Below are positions 8,787 to 16,253 of a stretch of 39,347 bases of DNA, piece by piece; positions within the stretch are counted from its first letter, which is position 1, and every line of letters begins with the position of its first letter. Under the pieces are notes generated by a model, which saw nothing but the letters and a program-made list of their open reading frames with translations, did no database searches and had not been told where the DNA came from. The translations under genes were made by a program, and so were the position numbers. The stretch comes from Opitutales bacterium (lineage in GTDB: Bacteria > Verrucomicrobiota > Verrucomicrobiia > Opitutales > JAFGAQ01): contig JAFGAQ010000180.1 of NCBI GenBank assembly GCA_016933595.1, positions 1 to 39,347 on the forward strand, read 5' to 3'.

Positions 8787-8815
8787 TGCCGGATGTGCCC
8801 GGAAAGCATCCGGCA
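8787..8815. terminator. Hairpin between convergent genes (possible bidirectional terminator)
   Basis: TGCCGGATG at 8787-8795 pairs perfectly with CATCCGGCA at 8807-8815 (9 bp stem, 11 nt loop). It sits between the ends of the FG-GAP gene and dps. No T-run follows on either strand, so it is not a canonical intrinsic terminator. Its position suggests a termination or mRNA-end role, or a REP-like element. Confidence 0.45.
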
Positions 8816-8844
8816 CACACCAGCCCGAACCTGGCAGGTCAGGA

Positions 8845-9330
8845 TCAGGACTTCTTGGATGCCGAAGCCTTGCTTGCCTTCGGAGCTTTCGGCAGAGTCG
8901 AACGGATCATCCACAACGCTTTTTCAAGCCATTGAATGTGATCTCCGTAGAGATTGCCCGTCGGGATGTCCCCTGCTTCATCCGCCATCCCATTGATCTT
9001 CTGAGCATCCTTGAGCAATACCTCGAAGTCAGCTTCCACCGCCTTGAGCACCTGCTCAGCCGTGAAACAATCCCCGCTCTCCTCTTTCAGAGAAGCGTTG
9101 TCGAGGTAGTCTTTTACCTTAGCAAAAGGCTTTGATCCCTTCTGGAGAATCCTTTCGGCCACATCATCGAAAAAGCCAAAAAAATACTCATAGTATTTCT
9201 CGGTCAGTTCATGAATGCCAAAAAACTGCAGTCCACTCACGTTCCAGTGGTAGTTATGCAGCTTGATATTGATCACATGCAAATCCGCCAGGTTGCAGTT
9301 CATCGCTGACACAAGGTCTTTTTTACTCAT
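8845..9330 (-). CDS. dps: Dps-family ferritin-like DNA-protecting protein
   Basis: This is a 161-residue Dps: a cytoplasmic dodecamer that oxidises and stores iron and binds DNA under starvation or oxidative stress. Ferroxidase-site residues are recognisable: the HNYHWN His (about 28), the GIHELTEKYYE His (about 40) and the FDDVAERI Asp/Glu (about 55 and 59). Helix spacing is normal. The C-terminus is a Lys/Ser/Ala-rich tail (KAPKASKASASKKS), the sort of basic extension used for DNA binding in other Dps proteins. The ATG at 9330 has a GAAAGG ribosome-binding site about 8 nt upstream; an upstream frame extension to 9363 is not needed. It is divergent from pyrC, with an inverted repeat in the 161 bp between them. 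Confidence 0.93.
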   Translation of the reverse strand: MSKKDLVSAMNCNLADLHVINIKLHNYHWNVSGLQFFGIHELTEKYYEYFFGFFDDVAERILQKGSKPFAKVKDYLDNASLKEESGDCFTAEQVLKAVEADFEVLLKDAQKINGMADEAGDIPTGNLYGDHIQWLEKALWMIRSTLPKAPKASKASASKKS

Positions 9331-9375
9331 AATCGCTTTCCTTTCGAATAGTTGAGTTATCACACGCTACCAAAA

Positions 9376-9406
9376 GGGACTGACTTGTGCTAAAGTCAGA
9401 GTTCCC
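9376..9406. promoter_or_regulatory. Imperfect inverted repeat in the divergent dps/pyrC intergenic region
   Basis: GGGA-CTGACTT (9376-9386) is mirrored by AAGTCAG-x3-TCCC (9393-9406), a 7 bp perfect inner arm with 4 more outer pairs after a small bulge. The centre lies about 60 bp upstream of the dps start and about 100 bp upstream of pyrC. It could be an operator for a dimeric regulator or a leader hairpin. No known Fur, PerR or OxyR consensus was recognised. Confidence 0.4.
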
Positions 9407-9491
9407 ACCCGGCAACCGTTTGTCTCCTTCATAGGATTCTGATTGAATGAACAAACGCAAGCGTGCATCCTGAGTCTTCCAATTATTGTCC

Positions 9492-10832
9492 ATGAAAAAC
9501 AGCTTTAGCATCCTGAATGCCAGGATCGTCAACGAGGGCACTATTGTCACTGGCGATGTAATTGTTGAGCATGGACGCATCGCGTCCATTGGTTCTTCCA
9601 CTCCAAACCAACGTAAAGGAAGCATTCTGGATGCCCGGGGCGCTTGGTTGATTCCGGGTCTCATCGACGATCAGGTCCACTTCCGGGAGCCCGGGTTTCC
9701 CGAAAAGGCATGCATCCGCACCGAATCAATGGCTGCGGTCGCCGGTGGAGTCACTGCCTACATGGAGATGCCCAACACTCGCCCGACAACCACCGATCAT
9801 GCGCGTTGGCAGGAGAAAATGGACATCGGCGCAAAGGATTCCTATGCACACTACGGATTCTACCTCGGGGCCACAAACGACAATTTGGAGGAAATCCGCA
9901 AGGCCGATCCCAAGCGCATCCCCGGTATCAAAGTTTTCATGGGCTCCTCTACCGGAAACATGCGGGTATCCGATCCGGACATCCTCGAAGCTGTGTTCAA
10001 GGCAAGCCCGACTCTCGTGGCCACCCATTGCGAAGACGATGACATCATTGCCCGGAATATGGCGGTTTTCGAACAACGCTACGGAGCCGACATCCCGGCG
10101 GAGTGCCATCCCGACATCAGAACCCGTGAGGCTTGCCTGGCTTCGTCCAGTCTCGCTGTAGAGCTTGCCCGGAGGCACAACACACGCCTGCACGTGTTAC
10201 ACATTACGACCCGCGACGAGCTCCAGCTCTTCGATTCCGGACCAGTTGAAGCAAAATCGATTACCTGCGAAGCGTGCGTGCATCATCTCTTCTTCAATGA
10301 CAAGGACTACGCCACGCTTGGGCACCGGCTCAAATGCAACCCATCGGTCAAGCGGGAATCGGACCGTCAGGCCTTGTTGCAAGCATTGCGGGATGACCGT
10401 ATCGACGTCATCGCGACTGACCATGCGCCCCACACCGTTTCGGAAAAAAGCCAACCCTACAAATCCGCTCCATCCGGGCTCCCGCTAGTTCAGCACTCCC
10501 TTCCCGTTCTACTTGATCTGGTTGCCCAAGGGGCGCTGGATATTCAAACGGTCGTATCCAAGACCAGCCATGCGGTAGCCAAACGATTCGGTATTCCCCA
10601 CAGGGGCTACATCCGCGAAGGGTATTGGGCGGATCTCGTTCTTTGCGCAATTGAGCCTCCCAAACAGGAGGATTCCAACCCGATTATTCTGTCAAAGTGC
10701 GGTTGGTCTCCCTTCGAGCGCTACCCGCTTCGAGGCAAGGTTTTGAGCACCATTATCGACGGACAACTCGTTTGGGACGGACAACGCATTTGCGGAAAAC
10801 CCGATGTGCAACCGCTGAATTTTGCTCAATGA
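9492..10832 (+). CDS. pyrC: Dihydroorotase (type I)
   Basis: It catalyses reversible cyclisation of N-carbamoyl-L-aspartate to dihydroorotate in pyrimidine synthesis. The 446 residues show the amidohydrolase fold: LIDDQVHFREPG (about 57-68), MEMPNTRPT, the carboxylated-Lys region IKVFMGSSTGN, HCEDD, LHITT and the C-terminal ATDHAPHT with the catalytic Asp. The first His of the usual HxH metal motif is a Gln (Q61). I recall this same DDQVHFREPG form in a Bacteroidetes dihydroorotase clade, so I still expect dihydroorotase rather than an allantoinase or an inactive homologue. A TTG at 9486 is an alternative start. The last 4 bp overlap the next gene (ATGA), so the two are probably translationally coupled. 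Confidence 0.88.
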   Translation: MKNSFSILNARIVNEGTIVTGDVIVEHGRIASIGSSTPNQRKGSILDARGAWLIPGLIDDQVHFREPGFPEKACIRTESMAAVAGGVTAYMEMPNTRPTTTDHARWQEKMDIGAKDSYAHYGFYLGATNDNLEEIRKADPKRIPGIKVFMGSSTGNMRVSDPDILEAVFKASPTLVATHCEDDDIIARNMAVFEQRYGADIPAECHPDIRTREACLASSSLAVELARRHNTRLHVLHITTRDELQLFDSGPVEAKSITCEACVHHLFFNDKDYATLGHRLKCNPSVKRESDRQALLQALRDDRIDVIATDHAPHTVSEKSQPYKSAPSGLPLVQHSLPVLLDLVAQGALDIQTVVSKTSHAVAKRFGIPHRGYIREGYWADLVLCAIEPPKQEDSNPIILSKCGWSPFERYPLRGKVLSTIIDGQLVWDGQRICGKPDVQPLNFAQ

Positions 10833-12760
10833 GTCTCGCTGAAAGTCTTTTTCAAAGGATCGCCGACTTTCTCGACGACTACCCACCTTTCCAATACCTT
10901 GGAAAAGAGGATCTTCTGCGGATTGCCCGCCTCGTTAAAATCAAATTTCATGAAAGAGACGAAACGATTTTCGAGGAGAACACGCCACGCAGAAACCTAT
11001 TCTACGTGATCCACAACGGGAGCGTAAGGGTATTCAACCGCAAAGGGAAAAAGCACCAGCTTCGGGATATCCGGGTGGAAGGCGAACTGCTCGGGATCGG
11101 GCACATCTCAGGATTACCCCATTACACCCAATCCGCTGTCGCCGAAAACGACACCATTCTTTACTCCATTCCCTGGGAGCCGTTTTCCCAACTGCTTCCC
11201 GCCTACCCGGATGTGATGCGCTTCCTGCGGGCCAACACCTCGCTCCATCCCGAATCCCGATCCTGGGGGGGTGCCGCAAGCGAAATGCTACCCGGTGATC
11301 CGGGAGCCGACACATTGGTGGGGCACATCAATGAAACCACCTATCTTCCCCAGATTGTTCAAAAGCGTTTTCTGGCCTGCCAAACGAACGACACACTTCA
11401 GGAAGCGGCTTTCAAGATGCTTCAAAATGAACTTGAAGCCATCATTGTCGTTGATCCGGACGGCACGCCGAAGGGCATGATCACCAAGACCGACATGACA
11501 CGATGCGTTCAGTCGGGACGCTTACCCCGCAAAGCGCTCGCAAAGGAGTTTATGAGCGCTCCTGTGATCACAGTCGGCGAAAACCCGCGCTTGGGAGACT
11601 GCATGCGGCTTATGCTCAAAAGCGCTTGCCGGTTTCTCTGCATGACGAAGGATGGCAGCGCGTTCACACCCGCGACAGGTGTGATCTCCGAAAGGGATCT
11701 CATGCTCTACTATGGGAACAACCCCATGGTCATCATCCGGCAAATCGGAATATCGGACAACTTTGAGGAGCTCACCCACCTTCGATACCGCGCGGATATG
11801 CTCATGCTGAACGAGCTCCGCAGCGTGGACGCCATACTATGGTTCTCCGAAGTTGTCCACGACCTCAACTGTGCCTTTGCAAGACGCGTGATTGAACTTG
11901 CCCAGGCCGACCTGAGAGCCGAGGGATACTTCCCTCCCGATGTCCACCTTTGCTGGATGGCCGCCGGAGCCGGGGGCCGCAAAGAGCTGTTCACCCGGAC
12001 CGCAATGGACCGGGGAATGGTTTACAAAGCCCTTTCGAGTGCTGCGGAATCCCATGCTGCGGATTACGCGACGCGCCTCGCACACACCCTCTCCAACGGC
12101 TTGCTCAAATGCGGCTGGACGCCCAATACCAGGCAGATGACAGAGGCCAATATCCAATGGAACCGTTCCCTCTCCGACTGGGAAGCCTACTTCCATCAAT
12201 GGATCAACCACACGCTGGACGATGAGCTTCCCTCGGTACTGCCATGGTTTGATGCCCTCCCGATTGCGGGAAACGATTACTTGGTCGACAGTTTCCAAAG
12301 CGTGCTCGTGCGAGAGATTGCCAGCCACCCCGCTTTCATCCGGAGGCTGGCTTCCGTAACCATCACATCGATTCCTAAACCCGAAGAGTATGAGGCCTTC
12401 TCAACCCGCGAAAACCGTCTAGGTGAGCGGCGTTTCGACATCAGCCATTCCGTGCTTCAGCCGCTCAGCCACCTGGCGAGGCTTTTCGCCCTAAAAGAAG
12501 GAATCGTCAAACACACTTCGACAATCGATCGTCTCAACAAGCTTGCAAAGACTTCAGCGGCCCATCGGGCGCTCTTTGAGGATGCGGCGGAGGGGTTCAA
12601 GATCGCGCTTTTTTGTTCAGCCAAAACCGGTCTGCGCGAACAAAGCCCGGGGAATCTGATCGAGCCCGCTACCCTCACCGGAATTGAACAGCAATCTATC
12701 AAGTCCACATTCCGTTCCATCTTCGAGCTCCAAAACCTGGCGGAAACGCTCGTGTCATAA
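10829..12760 (+). CDS. Cyclic-nucleotide-binding/CBS/DUF294 protein with degenerate nucleotidyltransferase site
   Basis: This is a 643-residue regulatory-type protein. Residues about 10-145 form a cNMP-binding domain (FHERDETIFEENTPRRNLFY...HNGSVRVF). About 190-320 form a CBS pair (TNDTLQEAAFKMLQNELEAI and SAPVITVGENPRLGDCMRLM). Then come the DUF294 putative nucleotidyltransferase domain and its C-terminal DUF294_C helical part (to about 640). The usual motif G-S-x-G-R-x-E-Q-x-x-x-T-D-Q-D-N reads GAGGRKELFTRTAMDRG here (residues 380-396). One of the two metal-binding Asp residues is Ala392 and the Ser is Ala381, so nucleotidyl transfer may be lost or changed. It overlaps pyrC by ATGA and precedes a DEDDh exonuclease by 16 bp, a neighbour pairing I recall from other bacteria. 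Its role is unknown; sensing of cNMP and adenine-nucleotide status is inference. Confidence 0.85.
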   Translation: MSLAESLFQRIADFLDDYPPFQYLGKEDLLRIARLVKIKFHERDETIFEENTPRRNLFYVIHNGSVRVFNRKGKKHQLRDIRVEGELLGIGHISGLPHYTQSAVAENDTILYSIPWEPFSQLLPAYPDVMRFLRANTSLHPESRSWGGAASEMLPGDPGADTLVGHINETTYLPQIVQKRFLACQTNDTLQEAAFKMLQNELEAIIVVDPDGTPKGMITKTDMTRCVQSGRLPRKALAKEFMSAPVITVGENPRLGDCMRLMLKSACRFLCMTKDGSAFTPATGVISERDLMLYYGNNPMVIIRQIGISDNFEELTHLRYRADMLMLNELRSVDAILWFSEVVHDLNCAFARRVIELAQADLRAEGYFPPDVHLCWMAAGAGGRKELFTRTAMDRGMVYKALSSAAESHAADYATRLAHTLSNGLLKCGWTPNTRQMTEANIQWNRSLSDWEAYFHQWINHTLDDELPSVLPWFDALPIAGNDYLVDSFQSVLVREIASHPAFIRRLASVTITSIPKPEEYEAFSTRENRLGERRFDISHSVLQPLSHLARLFALKEGIVKHTSTIDRLNKLAKTSAAHRALFEDAAEGFKIALFCSAKTGLREQSPGNLIEPATLTGIEQQSIKSTFRSIFELQNLAETLVS

Positions 12761-12776
12761 CTCCGCCACCATAACC

Positions 12777-13475
12777 ATGGACCACTCCTCGCTATCCCAC
12801 CAACCGCACAAGGCTCTGGACCCTGTGGTGCTCCCTTCGAGGTGGGTCGTTCTCGATACCGAAACCACCGGAGTCATCGCAACGCGTGACCAAATCGTAT
12901 CGATCGGTGCGGTTGCGGTTTCGGACGCTGAAATTCAACCCCAGGATTCTTTTGAATGCGTCATTCGCCAACCCTACAACAGCTCCTCTGTTGTGGTTCA
13001 CGGTATCACCCAGGACGAAAGCGAGCGCCGGGGAACCAGTGAATCGGAGGCGCTGCTGGCTTTCAGCGAATACATCAAAGACGCTTGTCTGGTGGGTCAT
13101 CATGTCGAATTTGACGTGACGATTCTCAACCACAGAATGAAGCACAAAACCGGACGGGTAGTCTCCAACCCATTCCTCGACACCATGGAACTCGTCATTG
13201 CCATGGAAGAGGCAAAATGGATCGACCCAAGGCCCTCCCCTAATGACTTTGGACTCGATGCCCTATGCCGCCACTTCAATGTCAAACGCAGTGGACGCCA
13301 TACCGCACCGGGAGATGCTTTCATTACGGCACTGATTTTCATCCGCTTGCTCAGCATCGCCGCGAACCGCGAACCGGATATGGTCCGCCGACTCATTCAC
13401 CCGGGAATCCCGCCGTCAGAAAAGGATCGGGTTTCTAAACCAGGAAGCAACGGGCAGGAGGAAAAAAAAGCATAA
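12777..13475 (+). CDS. DEDDh 3'-5' exonuclease (DnaQ/epsilon-like)
   Basis: This 232-residue stand-alone exonuclease is related to DNA polymerase III epsilon. All catalytic positions are visible: DTETTG (D27, E29), HHVEFDVTIL (D113) and HTAPGDA (H175, D180), so activity is expected. There is no polymerase-binding clamp motif or additional domain apart from short N- and C-terminal tails (basic KKA end). The frame is open to 12684, but the ATG at 12777 lies just after the preceding gene's stop at 12760 and leaves about 20 residues before the exonuclease strand. It is the third gene of the pyrC operon. Whether it degrades DNA or RNA is unknown; it may act with the cNMP/CBS protein. Confidence 0.87.
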   Translation: MDHSSLSHQPHKALDPVVLPSRWVVLDTETTGVIATRDQIVSIGAVAVSDAEIQPQDSFECVIRQPYNSSSVVVHGITQDESERRGTSESEALLAFSEYIKDACLVGHHVEFDVTILNHRMKHKTGRVVSNPFLDTMELVIAMEEAKWIDPRPSPNDFGLDALCRHFNVKRSGRHTAPGDAFITALIFIRLLSIAANREPDMVRRLIHPGIPPSEKDRVSKPGSNGQEEKKA

Positions 13476-13487
13476 GCTCCGGTTTAA

Positions 13488-14561
13488 TCAATCCGATGCG
13501 CCACCCGCGAGACTAACGGGCTCAGCCTGCTTGAGCCTTAGAGCAGTCCGCACCCCTTCGCCGGGGCGCTTGATCCCGAAAATCTGGGCCTGAATCGGGG
13601 CTTCAATATGAGCCAAAAGCTCCATGTGTCCGCGTTGATCGGCTACCACGCTGCGCAACACCTCCGACAACGGCATCTTTCCAGTGAGTTCCAAATAGTA
13701 AGGAATCAGCCATTCACCGATGCCCAGCTTTCCCGCCAGATAATGAACATATGCCTTCGGGTGAAAGCTTTCGCTGAACAGAAGCATGGAAGCCTCATAA
13801 GTCGTCCACTGACCGACACTCAAATCCTCCGAATGCCTCAGGTAATTAAGAACATCGGACTCCCAACGCAAGATTTCGGAAAGCTTGGAGTCATCCATGA
13901 CGAGCTGCACTTCACCAGCAGAAGGCACAGCCACAACCGAAGCCACCACTTGGGACACTTCTTTATCGGACACACCACCCTTGGCATTCCGCCATTCCAT
14001 CTCCTTACGGTAGGCCGCTTCGTAGATTTCTGCAAAACGCTCGTTTGAGACCGAAACCCCGATCCGATGCATCACGCGCTTGCGAATTTCAAGAACAAGA
14101 TCCTGAACCCGGACTTTTTTCATGTAAATGCGGGTCACGCCAGGACGCGTCTCCATGCCTTCCCCATGCGGAGCATCGGTAACCGTGATTTCCTCACCGG
14201 TCGGGAAGAAAACGCTCAACTCGACAAATACTCCCATTCCGTCATGCCGGTGCAAAACGGCCAAGATGTGATCCGTCGGGCAGCACAAACCCATTAGCCG
14301 CACTCCGGACAACTCCGACACCCGATAGCAATCGCCTTTTTCAAAACCCAGATGCTCCAGAATCCGAATCGCGGACTGCGCCCGCGGATGACGGATCCAC
14401 ATGGGCTTGGCGTCTTTTACCAAAGTGACTTCTGAAGGCGAGCCTTGAAGCGATGCACGGATCTTGTGCAGGTAACGACCCTTCCACAAAAGGACGGATC
14501 CACCAACAGCGGAAATGACGATCAAGCCAAAAAAGGCAATACCCAATACTTGAAAAAACAT
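13488..14561 (-). CDS. Unrecognised membrane-anchored protein
   Basis: This 357-residue protein starts with one hydrophobic helix (FFQVLGIAFFGLIVISAVGG) followed by a basic LLWKGRYLHKI stretch, so it is probably a type II or N-in anchor. The rest is soluble. An N-terminal part of mixed beta character (VTLVKDAKPMWIRHPRAQSA, residues about 50-180) is followed by a mainly helical C-terminal half (residues about 180-340) rich in Glu, Ala and Leu. I recognise no catalytic motif, and no cysteine cluster is seen. The frame opens upstream (14648), but the ATG at 14561 gives a clean anchor. It is convergent with the exonuclease gene (12 bp between stops) and faces the AT-rich region upstream. I would call it a conserved or lineage-specific hypothetical protein. 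Confidence 0.72.
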   Translation of the reverse strand: MFFQVLGIAFFGLIVISAVGGSVLLWKGRYLHKIRASLQGSPSEVTLVKDAKPMWIRHPRAQSAIRILEHLGFEKGDCYRVSELSGVRLMGLCCPTDHILAVLHRHDGMGVFVELSVFFPTGEEITVTDAPHGEGMETRPGVTRIYMKKVRVQDLVLEIRKRVMHRIGVSVSNERFAEIYEAAYRKEMEWRNAKGGVSDKEVSQVVASVVAVPSAGEVQLVMDDSKLSEILRWESDVLNYLRHSEDLSVGQWTTYEASMLLFSESFHPKAYVHYLAGKLGIGEWLIPYYLELTGKMPLSEVLRSVVADQRGHMELLAHIEAPIQAQIFGIKRPGEGVRTALRLKQAEPVSLAGGASD

Positions 14562-14968
14562 GGCTCGCAGGGGGTTGAAATTACGATGCAAGAAAAATCT
14601 TGCATAAAAATTCATTAAAAAAAAGCAAAAAGTATAATCAAAATGCATTATTAATGAATTCCACCAAATCCGGCGAATTTAACGCACCTTTCACAAATGA
14701 GCGCCACTATCAATGGAACATGATAATCTCTTGTGTTAATATCATAAACACATTACTTCACACGGAGACGCTATGAACCCGCTTTAGCGTTACATCATTT
14801 TGTCATCTTTACTAACTAAAACACCAACAACGAGTGATCCGGCATGCTCAATCCAACAGAAAAAGTCCCCCAAGGCTTGCCTCATCCCGTAAAATGCCCT
14901 AGTTGCCTTTCTGGAAGCGTCTTCCCGCACCCGTCTGGACACGGTGCACTCCAACTTCGGATTATCAT
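14562..14968. other. AT-rich intergenic region with inverted repeats, divergent starts (407 bp)
   Basis: This stretch separates the start of the unknown protein (minus) from the GT4 gene (plus). Its left half (14580-14760) is far more AT-rich than the surroundings. A perfect 8 bp inverted repeat with 4 nt spacer lies at 14586-14605 (ATGCAAGA/TCTTGCAT). Another inverted pair is AATTCATTAA at 14609-14618 with TTAATGAATT at 14651-14660. A TATAAT box occurs on the plus strand at 14633-14638, with no good -35. Only tiny open frames are seen. It probably holds promoters and operator sites for the flanking genes. Confidence 0.55.
14586..14605. repeat. Perfect 8 bp inverted repeat in AT-rich region
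   Basis: ATGCAAGA-AAAA-TCTTGCAT is a fully palindromic stem with a 4 nt centre, about 25 bp upstream of the unknown gene's start. It is plausible as a regulator dimer site. In such AT-rich DNA a chance palindrome of this length is less surprising than in the rest of the window. Confidence 0.5.
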
Positions 14969-16231
14969 ATGCCTAAACACTTTGGATTCATTTCCACCCG
15001 GTTTGCCGGAACAGACGGGGTATCACTCGAGAGCGCCAAATGGGCAGAGGTCCTTTGGCACGATGGTCACATTTCTTATTGGTACAGCGGACGGAGCGAC
15101 CGTCATCCTTCGGTATCGGCCTGTATTCCTGAAGCCTATTTCGGCCACCCCGAAAACGAATGGATCAACAAGCGAATATGGCAAACCACCACTCGGCCCC
15201 GGATGGTATCGGAACGGATCCGGGACATGGCGGATTACCTCAAAAGCACACTGTACCGGTTTGTCGAAATGCACGGAATCGATGTACTCGTGAGCGAGAA
15301 TGCGCTGACCATCCCCATGCACATTCCGTTGGGAATAGCACTCACTGAATTCATTGCCGAAACCGGCATTCCCTCCATTGCCCACCATCATGACTTCTAC
15401 TGGGAACGCACCCGCTTCTCGATATCCGCAGTTCAAGACTACCTCGACACCGCTTTCCCACCCCGACTGCCATTGCTCGCCCATACGGTGATCAACCGTG
15501 CCGCACAGGAACAGCTCTCGCTGCGAAAAGGAGTAGGTAGTATGCTCATACCGAATGTGTTCAACTTTGAACAACCCCCGCCCACAGCCGACGAATACAC
15601 AAGCGACCTGAGGGCGGATATCGGACTTGCAGATGACGACCTTTTCATCCTTCAACCCACCCGTATCGTCCCCAGAAAAGGCATCGAACACGCCATCAAG
15701 CTGGTGGGCATGCTCAACGACCCGAGGTGTAAGCTGGTGATCTCCCACGATGCCGGAGACGAAGGCCTCGAATACAAGCACATGCTTGAGGAACTCGCGC
15801 GGGAGGAAGGGGTCGACATCCGTTTCATCAGCGAGCGGATCGGGGAAGTGCGGCAACTCGATTCAGAGGGACGCAAGATCTACACGCTGGGAGACCTTTA
15901 CCCCCACGCCGATCTCGTGACTTACCCCAGTACCTACGAAGGATTCGGAAACGCTCTGCTAGAAGCGATCTATTACAGGGTCCCGATCGTCATCAACCGT
16001 TACAGTATCTTCATTCAGGATATCGAGCCGAAAGGATTCAAGCTTGCCGTAATCGACGGGTTCATCACACGCGAGGTGAAACATCACGTGAGGAGAATCC
16101 TGGACGACCGCAACTATCGATCCGAGATGGTCGAACACAACTACCGGGTGGCGCGGCAGTACTATTCCCATTCGGTGCTGAAGCGATCGCTTCGAATGCT
16201 CCTCAATGGCCTCACTGTCTGGTCCTCCTGA
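14969..16231 (+). CDS. GT4-family glycosyltransferase (possible small-glycoside synthase)
   Basis: This 420-residue retaining glycosyltransferase uses an NDP-sugar donor. The N-terminal domain begins FGFISTRFAGTDGVSLESAK, which marks a GT4 subgroup I recall among proteins near mannosylglucosylglycerate synthases. The C-terminal nucleotide-binding domain carries QPTRIVPRKGIEHAIKLV and the E-x7-E type motif EGFGNALLEA. It is cytosolic with no signal or membrane segment. The sugar phosphorylase gene begins 22 bp after its stop, so the two are likely one operon. That would fit making and recycling of a glucosyl- or mannosyl-glycerate/glycerol compatible solute, which is inference. The start is the ATG at 14969; a TTG at 14903 would add 22 residues but gives no better fit. 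Confidence 0.84.
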   Translation: MPKHFGFISTRFAGTDGVSLESAKWAEVLWHDGHISYWYSGRSDRHPSVSACIPEAYFGHPENEWINKRIWQTTTRPRMVSERIRDMADYLKSTLYRFVEMHGIDVLVSENALTIPMHIPLGIALTEFIAETGIPSIAHHHDFYWERTRFSISAVQDYLDTAFPPRLPLLAHTVINRAAQEQLSLRKGVGSMLIPNVFNFEQPPPTADEYTSDLRADIGLADDDLFILQPTRIVPRKGIEHAIKLVGMLNDPRCKLVISHDAGDEGLEYKHMLEELAREEGVDIRFISERIGEVRQLDSEGRKIYTLGDLYPHADLVTYPSTYEGFGNALLEAIYYRVPIVINRYSIFIQDIEPKGFKLAVIDGFITREVKHHVRRILDDRNYRSEMVEHNYRVARQYYSHSVLKRSLRMLLNGLTVWSS

Positions 16232-16253
16232 GTCAATCCTCCCCTGTTCAAGC

